From JAIBJN01 sp963811635 (lineage in GTDB: Bacteria; Actinomycetota; Thermoleophilia; Gaiellales; Gaiellaceae), in the NCBI GenBank assembly GCA_963811635.1, contig CAWESB010000005.1, forward strand, positions 1 to 64,000: 64,000 nt of DNA, read 5' to 3'. The notes beneath the pieces are model-generated. The model saw nothing but the letters and a program-made list of their open reading frames with translations, was not told the DNA's origin and searched no databases. Shown piece after piece: positions 33,808 to 43,056 of this stretch; the first letter of the stretch is position 1, and each line of letters opens with the position of its first letter. The position numbers and the translations under genes are program-made.

Positions 33808-35216
33808 ACGCCAACGGCTGGGAGGCGGTCATCGGCCTCGAGATCCACGTCCAGCTGAAGACGCGGACGAAGATGTTCTGCCGCTGCGAGAACGTCTGGG
33901 GCGAGGAGCCGAACACCCGCACATGCCCGATCTGCCTCGCGCACCCGGGGACGCTGCCCGTCCCCAACCGCACGGCGGTCGAGTGGGCGGTCAAGCTCGG
34001 CCTCGCCCTCGACTGTGAGATCGCCGAGCGCTCGCTCTTCCACCGCAAGAACTACTTCTACCCCGACCTGCCGAAGGGGTACCAGATCTCCCAGTACGAC
34101 GTTCCGCTCGCGTCCGAGGGACGCTTCGTCGTCCCCGGGCCGGACGGCGATCGCGAGATCGGGATCGTGCGCGCCCACCTGGAGGAGGACGCTGCGAAGA
34201 CGATCCACGTCGGCGGCACGGCCGGCCGCATCCACGGCGCCGACCACTCCCTGGTCGACTTCAACCGAGGCGGCACGCCGCTCGTCGAGATCGTGGCCAA
34301 GCCGGACGTTCGCTCCGGGGAGGAGGCGCGGCGGTTCCTGCAGCTCCTCCGCCAGACCGTCGTCGAGCTCGGGATCTCGGACGCGGAGATGGAGAAGGGG
34401 TCGCTCCGCTGCGACGCCAACGTCTCCGTCCGCAAGGCCGGCGAGGACGGCTACCGCACGAAGACAGAGCTGAAGAACATGAACTCCTTCAAGTTCGTCG
34501 CCGACGGAATCGCCGCCGAGGTCGAGCGACAGATCGGGCTGTACGAGTCCGGGCAGGAGGTCGTCCAGCAGACGCTGCACTTCGACCCGCAGCAGGGCAC
34601 GATTGCGCCGCTCCGCTCCAAGGAGGAGGCCCACGACTACCGCTACTTCCCCGAGCCGGACCTCGTCGCGGTCGAGCCCCCTGCGGAGATGATCGAGCGC
34701 GCCCGCGCCGAGATCGGCGAGCTCCCGGGAGCGCGGATCCGCCGTCTGGAGAACGAGGTGGACTTCGACCTCGCCTACGGCCTCGTGACGAGCGGCCGCG
34801 ACGAGCTCTACGCACGCGTGCCCGGGGAGGACCGCCGCGCGATCGCGAATGTGCTCATGAACCAGCTCGCCGCCGCCGGGGTCGACCCCGGCGCGGTCGA
34901 CGGCGGCGAGCTCGCGAAGCTCGTGGAGGCACGGGAGAGGATTCCGCGCCAGGCCTTCCTCGACGCGATGGCGGCGAGCGCCGACCCCGGCTTCAATGCC
35001 GACCGCTACCTCGCCGAGAGCACGGTGTCGGACACGTCCGAGCTCGACCCGGTCATCGAGGGCATCCTGGCCGCCAACCCCGGCCAGGTCGAGGCCTACC
35101 GCGGCGGCAAGGAGGGGCTGCTCGGCTTCTTCGTCGGCCAGGTGATGAAGGAGACCCAGGGAAAGGCCGACCCGCGCGTGGTCAACGAGCGGTTGCGGGA
35201 GAAGCTCGGGGCATGA
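33804..35216 (+). CDS. gatB: Asp-tRNA(Asn)/Glu-tRNA(Gln) amidotransferase subunit B
   Basis: 470 residues, full length. The cradle domain starts EAVIGLEIHVQL. A Cys cluster (FCRCENVWG, CPICLAHPG) could bind zinc. Further family motifs are RKNYFYPDLPKGYQISQ, LEEDAAK and KNMNSFKF. The C-terminal YqeY/tail domain has GFFVGQVMKETQGKADP. ATGA overlap with gatA and with the next gene. Confidence 0.96.
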   Translation: MNANGWEAVIGLEIHVQLKTRTKMFCRCENVWGEEPNTRTCPICLAHPGTLPVPNRTAVEWAVKLGLALDCEIAERSLFHRKNYFYPDLPKGYQISQYDVPLASEGRFVVPGPDGDREIGIVRAHLEEDAAKTIHVGGTAGRIHGADHSLVDFNRGGTPLVEIVAKPDVRSGEEARRFLQLLRQTVVELGISDAEMEKGSLRCDANVSVRKAGEDGYRTKTELKNMNSFKFVADGIAAEVERQIGLYESGQEVVQQTLHFDPQQGTIAPLRSKEEAHDYRYFPEPDLVAVEPPAEMIERARAEIGELPGARIRRLENEVDFDLAYGLVTSGRDELYARVPGEDRRAIANVLMNQLAAAGVDPGAVDGGELAKLVEARERIPRQAFLDAMAASADPGFNADRYLAESTVSDTSELDPVIEGILAANPGQVEAYRGGKEGLLGFFVGQVMKETQGKADPRVVNERLREKLGA

Positions 35217-35584
35217 GCGCCGAGCCGGTCCGCCTGCTCTGGGAGCGCATGGAGGCGCGCGACTGGGACGGCGTCGCGGCGGTGCTCGATCCGGCTGTGG
35301 TCGTCGACTGGCCGAACACGGCCGAGCGCATGCGCGGCCGGGACAACTACCTCGCCGTCCAGCGCGCCTATCCAGAGGGCTGGCACATCGAGGTGCTCCG
35401 GATCGTCGACGGCGGGGACGTCGTCGTCTCCGAGGTCCGGGTCGACCAGGACGACCAGCGCTTCTTCGCCGCCTCGTTCTTCGAGGTCGAAGGGGACCGG
35501 ATCACGAACGCCGTCGAGTACTGGTCGGATGGCGCGCCACAGCCCGCGCCCGAGTGGCGCGCCCGGTGGATGGAGCCGCTCTGA
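35213..35584 (+). CDS. SnoaL-like/NTF2-fold protein
   Basis: 123 residues, start ATG overlapping gatB stop (ATGA). NTF2-like pattern: LLWERMEARDWDGVAAVLDP at the N-terminus, VVDWPNTAERMRGRDNYLAV, and FFEVEGDRITNAVEYWSDG at the end. Such proteins are small-molecule isomerases or binding domains; substrate unknown. Linked to gatCAB by position only. Confidence 0.78.
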   Translation: MSAEPVRLLWERMEARDWDGVAAVLDPAVVVDWPNTAERMRGRDNYLAVQRAYPEGWHIEVLRIVDGGDVVVSEVRVDQDDQRFFAASFFEVEGDRITNAVEYWSDGAPQPAPEWRARWMEPL

Positions 35585-36036
35585 GCGAGCTCACCATCCG
35601 GGACGCCGAGCCGGACGACCACGCGCGCGTCATCGCCGTGCTCGACGAGTGGTGGGGAGGCCGCCGCCGGATGCGCGACATGCTCCCCCGCCTCTTCTTC
35701 GTCCACTTCCGCGGAACCTCGTTCGTCGCCGAGCGCGACGGCGAGCTGGCCGGCTTCCTCGTCGGCTTTCTCTCGCAGGCCGAGCCGGACGAGGCCTACG
35801 TCCATTTCGTCGGCGTCAGCCCGGGCGAGCGCGGCTCCGGGCTCGGGCGCGACCTCTACGACCACTTCTTCGCTGCCGCTCGCGCGGAGGGCCGCACACG
35901 CGTTAGCTGCGTGACCTCGCCGGCGAACGCCGGCTCGCTCGCCTTCCACCGGGCGATCGGCTTCGAGCCCAGCCCGCCGAAGGTGGGCTACGACGGCCCG
36001 GGCGAGGACAGGGTCGTGCTGGCGCGCTCGATCTGA
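35554..36036 (+). CDS. GNAT family N-acetyltransferase
   Basis: About 152-160 residues. The acetyl-CoA motif VGVSPGERGSGLGRDLYDHF and NAGSLAFHRAIGFEP are clear. Start uncertain: GTG 35554 and GTG 35566 overlap the previous gene; CTG 35581, overlapping its TGA (CTGA) after GGATGGAG, gives the most natural N-terminus (SELTIRDAEPDD). The 3' end overlaps a convergent membrane-protein gene by 49 nt. Confidence 0.82.
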   Translation: MARPVDGAALSELTIRDAEPDDHARVIAVLDEWWGGRRRMRDMLPRLFFVHFRGTSFVAERDGELAGFLVGFLSQAEPDEAYVHFVGVSPGERGSGLGRDLYDHFFAAARAEGRTRVSCVTSPANAGSLAFHRAIGFEPSPPKVGYDGPGEDRVVLARSI

Positions 36037-36608
36037 GCCTGCCGCCGGGGCCACAGCCTCCAGGCTGTGATCGCTGCGGCAAGAACCGAGCCGCCGAGGC
36101 CGAGCGCCAGGTCGCCGAGGGTGTCCGTGTAGGCGGTCTCCAGCTCGGGGGAGTTGCGAATGAAGGTGACGTACTCGGCGAACTCCCAGAGGATCGCCGT
36201 GACGGCGCCGAAGCCGACGCAGAGGCCGAATGTCGTCAGCCGGCCCACGGGAAGCCGGAGCAGGAGCTGGCCGAAGGCGCCGACCAGCAGGGCCCAGTTG
36301 ACGAAGTGGTTGGCGTCATCCCACCAGCCGATCGTGTCGTAGAGGTCGAGCGCGTTCCCCGCTGTGTCGATCAGGAAGGGCAGCGTCCAGAGGATGTCGA
36401 GCGCGTAGGGGTACGGCGTGGGCCGCCGGCGCGCGATCAGCCACCAGGCGGCCGGGACGATCAGCACCGCGATCGGATAGGCGATCGCGCGCCCGGCCAT
36501 CGCCTTTCCCTCGAACTGCGGCGAGTCCGGGAAGAGGACTGCGAGGAGGAGGATGGCGAAGAGCGCGGCCTTGAGCGCGAGGTCCAGCCACAGCGGCCAG
36601 CGGCGCAT
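35988..36608 (-). CDS. Polytopic membrane protein (DUF2238/YjdF-like)
   Basis: 206 residues from ATG 36608 with about six helices. Conserved-looking polar segments IGWWDDANHFVNWAL, ILWEFAEYVTFIRNSPELE and YTDTLGDLALGLGGS sit between helices, resembling the His/Trp/Asp pattern of DUF2238 proteins. Function unknown. The C-terminal tail overlaps the GNAT gene. Confidence 0.65.
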   Translation of the reverse strand: MRRWPLWLDLALKAALFAILLLAVLFPDSPQFEGKAMAGRAIAYPIAVLIVPAAWWLIARRRPTPYPYALDILWTLPFLIDTAGNALDLYDTIGWWDDANHFVNWALLVGAFGQLLLRLPVGRLTTFGLCVGFGAVTAILWEFAEYVTFIRNSPELETAYTDTLGDLALGLGGSVLAAAITAWRLWPRRQAQIERASTTLSSPGPS

Positions 36609-36683
36609 TCTGGGGGCATCGTCCCGGACCGCGCGGCCGCCGTCCAGGCGCCGAAGTCGGCTCTCGTGGACGGCGGTCGAGTG

Positions 36684-36776
36684 CTACGAGGCGAGGTTCG
36701 CCAGGGCCCACGCGAGCAGCGGGAGCGCCGCGGCGGAATAAAGGGCGAAGAGCCAAAGCCAGAGTCTCTGCAGCAT
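36684..36776 (-). CDS. 30-residue single-helix membrane peptide
   Basis: ATG 36776 with a strong Shine-Dalgarno (AGGGAGG, 4-5 nt away) encodes MLQRLWLWLFALYSAAALPL followed by LAWALANLAS. It is one hydrophobic helix with an N-terminal positive charge. It lies alone between the LigD-like gene and the DUF2238-like gene on the same strand. Could be a toxin-like, regulatory or structural small membrane protein. Confidence 0.5.
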   Translation of the reverse strand: MLQRLWLWLFALYSAAALPLLAWALANLAS

Positions 36777-36886
36777 GTCTGCCTCCCTTCGGTCGGTGGG
36801 CCTGAAGTTGATGCATGCAGGCTGCCTGCCGGAGAGCACTCCCACAATGGAGCCGGCTCCACCGCCGGGGTGCGGTTATCCAGACG

Positions 36887-37822
36887 TCAGGCCGAGCGGC
36901 GAAGGCGGGCAAGCGCGCGCCGAGCCGGGGCGAGCGCTTGCGGCTCGGCGAGGACGGGCCGGAAGAGATCGCCGTCGCGCTCGACTCGCCGGAGCGCCTC
37001 GGCCATGCCGAAGTCCCGCGGGGAGACGTCCTCGGTGAGCTCCTCCCAGCGCAACGGGGTGGAGACGGGCGCTCCGGGCTTCGGCCGCACCGAGTAGACG
37101 CTCGCGATCGTCTTCCCCCAGCCGTTCTGGCGCGCATCGAGGAAGACGCCCTCCCGCTTCGCCTTCCGCCATTGCGTCGTCACGAGTCCCGGGTGACGCT
37201 CCGCGAGGACGGTCGCGACGCCGTCGGCGAACTCCCGGGTGACCTCGAAGGTCGACCGCCGCGTTATGGGGACGAGCACGTGCACGCCGTCGGCGCCGCT
37301 GGTCTTCACGTAGCTGGAGAGACCCAGCTCCTCGAGGAGGCCCCGGACGAGGTGCGCCACGCGCACGCCGAGGCGAAAGCCGCCGTCCGGCGGGTCGAGG
37401 TCGAAGAGGACGAAGTCAGGCCGCTCGGGCCGGTCGACGCGCGAGTACCAGGCGTTCATGTCGATGCAGTGCATCTGCACCATCCACAGGAGCGCGAGCT
37501 CGTCGTTCACGAGGGGAAAGTCGACGAGCCGCGACTCTCCCTCGCGCGGGAAGGTGCGGAAACGCCGCGTCGGGATCCAGTCCGGCATCCCCTTCGGCGC
37601 GTTCTTCTGGAAGAAGGACGGCGCGGCGGCTCCCTCACGGAAGCGCTTCATCGTGAACGGCCGGTCGCGCAGGTGGGGGATGAGAGTGGGGGCGACGGCT
37701 GCGTAGTAGTCCCAGAGGTCGCCCTTCGTCACGCCGTCGGCCGGGAAGAGCACGCGCTCGGCGCTCGAGAGGCGCACCTCCCGTTTCCCCTTCCGGACGA
37801 CCCGTTCGGCCTCGTCGGTCAC
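36887..37822 (-). CDS. LigD-type polymerase (primase-polymerase) domain protein
   Basis: 311 residues. Stand-alone PolDom of the bacterial end-joining ligase LigD: SSAERVLFPADGVTKGDLWD, PFTMKRFREG, the metal-binding DFVLFDLDPP (two Asp), and VKTSGADGVHVLVPI with the conserved Ser/His. It fills gaps with ribo- or deoxyribonucleotides at DNA ends. No ligase or Ku gene is in the window. GTG 37822 chosen; no clear ribosome site. Confidence 0.88.
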   Translation of the reverse strand: MTDEAERVVRKGKREVRLSSAERVLFPADGVTKGDLWDYYAAVAPTLIPHLRDRPFTMKRFREGAAAPSFFQKNAPKGMPDWIPTRRFRTFPREGESRLVDFPLVNDELALLWMVQMHCIDMNAWYSRVDRPERPDFVLFDLDPPDGGFRLGVRVAHLVRGLLEELGLSSYVKTSGADGVHVLVPITRRSTFEVTREFADGVATVLAERHPGLVTTQWRKAKREGVFLDARQNGWGKTIASVYSVRPKPGAPVSTPLRWEELTEDVSPRDFGMAEALRRVERDGDLFRPVLAEPQALAPARRALARLRRSA

Positions 37823-37845
37823 CCCGACAGCATGCCCGGAAGAAC

Positions 37846-37874
37846 GGAAGGGCGGCCACAAGGGCCGCCCTTCC
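37846..37874. terminator. Hairpin terminator of LVIVD-type gene
   Basis: Perfect 12-bp stem GGAAGGGCGGCC / GGCCGCCCTTCC with a 5-nt loop, 24 nt beyond the stop of the minus-strand gene at 37898. Confidence 0.75.
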
Positions 37875-37897
37875 GCACGCTTGGAGCGTTGGGCTGA

Positions 37898-39461
37898 CTA
37901 GTCCATCGTTTGCGGGTTGAGGTGGTCGCGGATCGTCGTGGGCTCGGGAACGTTCGCCCGGAAGACCACGAATCCACGGCCGGTCGGCGGGTTGTGCACG
38001 CCGTCCGACGCGTAGACCGGGATGCCGTTCCTCCCCGTCAGCTCAGGGCCGACGTAGGGATAGGCGGACCAGTTGTCCGAGCCTTCCCAGGCGGGGCCCT
38101 TGATGTCGTACCACGCGATCTCCTTCAGCTTCTCCGGGTTGGTGAAGTTGATGACGTCGACACCGCCCGTGTACCAGGCGTTGACCAGCAGGTCCTTCCG
38201 GATGTCCATGACGGCCATCCCCATGTGCGCGGAGCAGTACGCGCGCGGGTCGGGATCCGGCCGCACGTCACCGATCTGGAACTCGCTGAAGAAGTCGCCG
38301 GTCTCGGCGTCGGAGAAGAACATCTTGCCTGTCTTCTGGACGGCTGCCGGATGCCAGGGTCGCTCAACCCATTGGGTCATTGGCGGGCAGCCGATGCCGA
38401 AGGACTCGTCGACGGTGTTGAGGACGGTCCCGTCGTTGTTGAACATGACCGAGTGGAAGAAGTCCACCGCTCCGGGGATGTTCCCGGTGCCGCCGGAGCT
38501 GAACTCGTCGTCGATGATCGAGACGGGGTTGGCCGTGTCGGGGATCCCGTTCTCGTCGATGTTCCACACCTGGCCCTGCTCGGCGCAGGCAGCGCCGGCC
38601 ATGTTCATCTCGACGTGCACGACGATGTCGTGGCACGCACGGGCCGCCTGCTCGATGGCTCCGGGGATCGGGCAGGGCGCCCGGGCCCGTGACCGAGCGC
38701 TCGCACCAGTCGATCTGGTTGTCGGGGTCGCCCGGGTAGCTGATCGGCGGCTCGGCGATCACCGAGGAGGCCGCCGGATCCGCCAGCGGCACCTCGATCA
38801 CGGAGATCTTCGAGTGCAGCGGGTCGTTCCCGGCCGGCGGGCCGTTGACCGGGCCGCACGTCGGCCCGGGCCTGAGCGGATACGAGGAGACGTACACGAT
38901 GAGCTTGCCGTCCGGCCCCTCGGCCTTGCCGGGCCAGAGCGTGATCGTGTGGGCGCCGCAGTCCGTGTAGACCGCGGCCACCTGCGCCACGGTGGCGAAC
39001 GGGTTCGCCGGATCGTCGCTCAGTTCGAAGACCCGGACGCCCTCCCAACCGGTGGGATCGCCGTGCGCGACGCGCGGTGCCCCGCACTCGGGGCTCGCCA
39101 TCGTCCGGTCCACGGCCACGAGCAGCAGGTCGGCGATGCCGTTCCCGTTGCGGTCCCAGACGATGGGATCGTTCTGGTTGGCGTCGCACTGGATGTCCTT
39201 CACCAGCGTGGGCGCCGCCGGGTTCGAGATGTCGAAGATCCGCACCCCGCCTCTCGTCGGGGGTGCGTCACCGGTGTAGTAGCCGGCGAAGGCGTAATTC
39301 CCCCAGAAGGCCAGATCCGAGTTGACCGCGCCGCTGGGGTTCGAGTAGAGGAGGTCCATCCGCTGGCGGGCGTCCCCCTTGTCGCGCTTCGCGCTTACGG
39401 CCCCGGCCAGAAGCAGCGTGCCCACCAGGCCGAGGACGAGGAACATCAGTAGTCGTTTCAT
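37898..39461 (-). CDS. Secreted LVIVD-repeat-like protein, frameshifted
   Basis: ATG 39461 (GGGAGGAA upstream) with signal peptide MKRLLMFLVLGLVG. Beta-propeller-like repeats follow (YAFAGYYTG, GGVRIFDISNPAAPTLVKD, GVRVFELSDDP, ISVIEVPLADP). At about 38680 the frame changes; removing one base of CCC at 38680-38682 (plus strand) continues as PCPIPGAIEQAARACHDIVV. The second part holds HVEMNMAG, FHSVMFNNDGTV and GGVDVINFTNPEKLKEIAWY and ends at 37898. About 520 residues when repaired. Likely extracellular; function unknown. Confidence 0.72.
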
Positions 39462-39607
39462 GCATTCCTCCCAGATTCGAGACTTACGGGTCTCGAGCCC
39501 TCGGAGGCCCCCGCCCGGAGGCCGCGCCGTGGCCCGGCCGATGCCTGCCCAGCCGCACCTGACGCGAGAGCCTTTGCCACGGCCCCTCCGCGGACATCCC
39601 ACCTCCC

Positions 39608-40280
39608 CTAGTGGCGCCCGGGCAGTCTCTCCGCGATGCTCGGGGTTGTCAACCGGCGCGCCGGGGCCTTCGTCCAGACGAAGCCCGCGTAGAGCAGCAC
39701 CGCCGCCAGCGCCACGAAGGCGGCCGTCTCCGCGACGCCGAGGCCCGCGAGCCCGCTCCCCGCGGCGGCGACCGCGACTCCGGCGACGATCAGAGCGTTC
39801 CCGACGGGCCGGCGGCGGATCGTCAGGAGCGCAATCCCGATCACCACCACCGTCCCGATGCTGTTGCCGAGGACGGCGAGCAGCCGCGCGGGGACGAAGT
39901 CGAGGTGGTCCTGCGCCTCGGGGATCGAGTCGCCGGTCACCGGTGCGGTCAGCGGGACGGCGATCGCCACGCCGACTGCGAGCCCGGTGTACAGGAGGCC
40001 GAGCGGCGCCGCCCAGCGCCTGCCCATCGAGGAGGAGCGAGCCGACGCCGAGCAGGGGCGCGGTGAGGAGCCCGCCGAAGAGGTAGTAGACGCGGAAGGA
40101 GGCGTCGCTCCACCCCGAGGCCGCTCCCCAGGCCAGGGCCGCCGACGCGAGGGCATACGCGGCAAGCGCCGCGGCCCAGGCGGCGAGCTGCGGATCGCCG
40201 CGCTCGCGCCAGCGGCGGGCGAGCATGCCGGAGAGTCGAAGCGCAAGCAGCGCGGCGGCGAACGCAAGAAGCGCATCCAT
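39608..40280 (-). CDS. Polytopic membrane protein, frameshifted
   Basis: ATG 40280 begins MDALLAFAAALLALRLSGML; about seven helices are predicted. The frame changes near 40027-40031; dropping one base gives SLLLMGRRWAAPLGLLYTGL and continues to the stop at 39608 (YAGFVWTKAPARRL). About 223 residues when repaired. Function unknown. It is divergent from the aminotransferase/serA operon; the 146 nt down to the LVIVD-type gene show no gene. Confidence 0.65.
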
Positions 40281-40295
40281 GGTGTCCGCGTCAGT

Positions 40296-40301
40296 TAACC
40301 T
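40296..40301 (+). promoter_or_regulatory. Leaderless-type -10 element of aminotransferase-serA operon
   Basis: TAACCT (TANNNT) ends 8 nt before ATG 40310; no Shine-Dalgarno is present. Suggests a leaderless transcript. Confidence 0.5.
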
Positions 40302-40309
40302 CAGGTCCC

Positions 40310-41464
40310 ATGCCGGAGAAGCGGTACCTCGTCACGCCCGGCCCGACGCCGGTGCCCCCGGAAGTGCTGGCAGCCAACGCGCTGCCGATGATCCATCACC
40401 GCTCGGCCGACTTCCGCGAGACCTTCACGAGCGTGCTCGACCGGCTCCGAGAGGTCTACAGGACGCAGAACGACGTGCTCCTGTTCACCTCGGCGGGCAC
40501 CGCGGCGATGGAGTCGGCAGTCGCGAACGTCTGCTCCCCGGGTGACCGCGTGCTCGTCGTCTCGCACGGGTACTTCGGCGAGCGCTGGGCCGAGATCGCG
40601 AAGGGCTACGGGCTCGAGGTCGAGCACGTCCGCTACGAGTGGGGCGAGCTTCCGAGCGCCGACGAGGTCGGCGCGCGCCTGGAGGAGATCGGCGGCGCGC
40701 AGGTCGTCTACCTCACGCACTCGGACACGTCGACGGGCGGGGTCGCGGACGTCCAGGCGACCGCCGAGCGGATCGCGGGCTCCGGCGCGCTGATCGCGGT
40801 GGACGCCATCTCGAGCCTGGCGGCGGTGCCGCTCGACACCGACGAGTGGGGCTTCGACATCGTGCTCACGAGCTCGCACAAGGCCCTGATGTGCCCGGCC
40901 GGGCTCGCCTTCGCCGCGATCTCACCGGCTGCGCTCGACGCGACCCACGACGCGTCGCTGCCCCGCTACTACATGGACTGGCAGCGCGCGATCGCCGCGC
41001 AGGCGAAGGGGGAGACGCCGTTCTCGACGGCGATCTCGCTCGTCCGCGGCCTCGACGTCGCGCTCGACATGATCCTCGCCGACGGCCTCGAGGCTGCCCA
41101 CGAGCGGCACCTGCGCCTCGGGCGGGCGGCTCGGGCCGGCGTGAAGGCGATGGGGCTCGACCTCTTCTCCCCGGATGCCGACAGCGCCGCGGTCGTCACG
41201 GCCATCCGCATGCCGGAGGGCGTCGACGGGCAGGCGATCGTCGGGTCGATGCGCGAGGAGTCCGGGGTCACGATCATCGGAGGTCAGGGCCAGCTGCGCG
41301 GCAAGATCGTCCGCTTCGGCCACATCGGCTACGTCGACGTGCAGGACGTCGCCGCCGCGCTCGCCGCGCTCGAGCGCGCGCTCGTGGAAGCCGGCGCCGA
41401 CGTCGAGCGAGGAGCGGCGATCCCCGCCGCGCTCGACGCGCACGCCGAGCCAGTCGCGGCGTGA
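40310..41464 (+). CDS. Class V aminotransferase (phosphoserine/serine-glyoxylate type)
   Basis: 384 residues. PLP-dependent fold type I: TPGPTPVPPEV at the N-terminus, FTSAGTAAMES, THSDTSTGGVADV, VDAISSLAAVPL, and the PLP Lys in LTSSHKALMCP. The stop overlaps the serA start (GTGA), so it probably supplies the phosphoserine aminotransferase step in place of SerC. Alanine/serine-glyoxylate transamination is the alternative. Confidence 0.85.
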   Translation: MPEKRYLVTPGPTPVPPEVLAANALPMIHHRSADFRETFTSVLDRLREVYRTQNDVLLFTSAGTAAMESAVANVCSPGDRVLVVSHGYFGERWAEIAKGYGLEVEHVRYEWGELPSADEVGARLEEIGGAQVVYLTHSDTSTGGVADVQATAERIAGSGALIAVDAISSLAAVPLDTDEWGFDIVLTSSHKALMCPAGLAFAAISPAALDATHDASLPRYYMDWQRAIAAQAKGETPFSTAISLVRGLDVALDMILADGLEAAHERHLRLGRAARAGVKAMGLDLFSPDADSAAVVTAIRMPEGVDGQAIVGSMREESGVTIIGGQGQLRGKIVRFGHIGYVDVQDVAAALAALERALVEAGADVERGAAIPAALDAHAEPVAA

Positions 41465-43056
41465 AAGTTCTCATCCGGGAGCCGATCGCGGAGGCCGGGA
41501 TCGACCTTCTGCGAGAGCGATTCGACGTCGACGTCGAGACCGACGGCGACCTGGCGGCGACGATCGGCGACTACGACGCGATCATCATCCGCAGCGCCAC
41601 GAAGCTGACGGCCGACCTGATCGAGCGCGCCGACCGCCTCAAGGTGATCGGGCGGGCCGGGGTGGGGGTGGACAACGTCGATCTCGCCGCGGCATCGAAG
41701 CGCGGGATCATCGTCGCCAACGCACCGCAGTCCACGGTCGTGTCGGCCGCCGAGCACACCCTCGGGCTGCTGCTCGCCCTCACCCGGCAGATTCCGCAGG
41801 CACACGGCGCCCTCAAGGAGGGGCGCTGGGAGCGCTCCAGCTTCGCCGGGCTGGAGCTCGCCGACAAGACGCTCGGGCTGATCGGCTTCGGCAGGATCGG
41901 CCAGCAGGTCGCCCGGCGCGCGCGCGGGTTCGAGATGCGCGTCTGCGCATACGACCCGTACGTCGCGCCCGAGCGCTTCCGGGAGCTCGGGGTCGAGCGG
42001 GCGGAGAGCCTCGACGAGCTCGTCGCCGGCGCGGACTTCGTCTCCCTGCATTCCACGCTCACCGCGGACACGCGCGGGCTGATCGGGCGCGAGCAGATCG
42101 CGCGCATGAAGGACGGGGTGCGCATCGTCAACGTCGCGCGCGGCGAGCTCGTCGACGAGGCGGCGCTCGTCGAGGGCCTCGAGAGCGGGAAGGTCGCGGG
42201 CGCGGCACTCGACGTCTTCGTCGAGGAGCCCTATTCCGGCGCGCTGCTCGCGCTGCCGAACGTCGTCGTCACTCCGCACCTCGCGGCCTCGACGCAGGAG
42301 GCCCAGGACCGCGCCGGCGTCATCGTCGCCGAGCAGGTGGCGGCCGCGCTCGAGGGCGGCGTCGTCACGAACGCGCTGAACGTGCCCGCGGTCGCGGCCG
42401 AGGATCTCGACGCCCTGGGGCCGTTCCTCCCGCTGGCAGCCGACCTCGGTGCGCTCGCGATCGAGCTGGCCGGAGGATCGGTCGAACGGCTCGACTTCCG
42501 CTATCTCGGCGAGCTGGCCGAGCGGGACACGCGGCTCCTGACCGTTGCGGCGCTGAACGGCGCTTTTCGCGGGCGCGTCGAGGAGGCGGTCAACTACGTG
42601 AACGCGCCGCTGGTGGCGGAGGAGCGCGGCATCGAGGTGCGCGAGGAGCAGCGCCGGGCTTCGCGCCACTTCAAGAACCTGATCACGGTCACCGCGGTCG
42701 CCGGCGCCAAGGAGTTCATGGTCGGCGGCTCGGTGACCGGGCGAGACGACGAGCCGCGACTCGTGCAGGCGCTCGGCTACGACGTCGAGATCGCGATCGA
42801 GCCGCTGATGCTCTTCGTCGTCAACGACGACCGGCCGGGGCGGATCGGCCGCCTGGGCACGATCCTCGGCGAGGCCGAGGTGAACATCGCCAACATGGCC
42901 GTCTCGCGGAATCGGCCCCGCTCGCGCGCCCTGATGGTGCTCACGGTCGACAACCCCATCCCCGAGGACGTTCTCGAGCGGATTCGCTCCGAGCCCGGCC
43001 TCATGGACCCCCGGGCGATCGCGCTCCCACATGGAGACGACGACGAGCCGTCCTGA
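41461..43056 (+). CDS. serA: D-3-phosphoglycerate dehydrogenase
   Basis: 531 residues, the long type with extra ASB and ACT domains. NAD-binding GLIGFGRIGQQVA; catalytic Arg in IVNVARGELVDE; Glu and His in FVEEP and TPHLAAST. The C-terminal ACT domain (LFVVNDDRPGRIGRLGTIL) binds serine for feedback inhibition in this type. First step of serine synthesis from 3-phosphoglycerate. Overlaps the next gene by 26 nt. Confidence 0.95.
   Translation: MKVLIREPIAEAGIDLLRERFDVDVETDGDLAATIGDYDAIIIRSATKLTADLIERADRLKVIGRAGVGVDNVDLAAASKRGIIVANAPQSTVVSAAEHTLGLLLALTRQIPQAHGALKEGRWERSSFAGLELADKTLGLIGFGRIGQQVARRARGFEMRVCAYDPYVAPERFRELGVERAESLDELVAGADFVSLHSTLTADTRGLIGREQIARMKDGVRIVNVARGELVDEAALVEGLESGKVAGAALDVFVEEPYSGALLALPNVVVTPHLAASTQEAQDRAGVIVAEQVAAALEGGVVTNALNVPAVAAEDLDALGPFLPLAADLGALAIELAGGSVERLDFRYLGELAERDTRLLTVAALNGAFRGRVEEAVNYVNAPLVAEERGIEVREEQRRASRHFKNLITVTAVAGAKEFMVGGSVTGRDDEPRLVQALGYDVEIAIEPLMLFVVNDDRPGRIGRLGTILGEAEVNIANMAVSRNRPRSRALMVLTVDNPIPEDVLERIRSEPGLMDPRAIALPHGDDDEPS

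Noticed and set aside
36041..36776. Plus-strand frames opposite the membrane proteins near 36-37 kb
   Set aside because: Charge-biased antisense translations; the minus frames have clear hydrophobic helices and ribosome sites.
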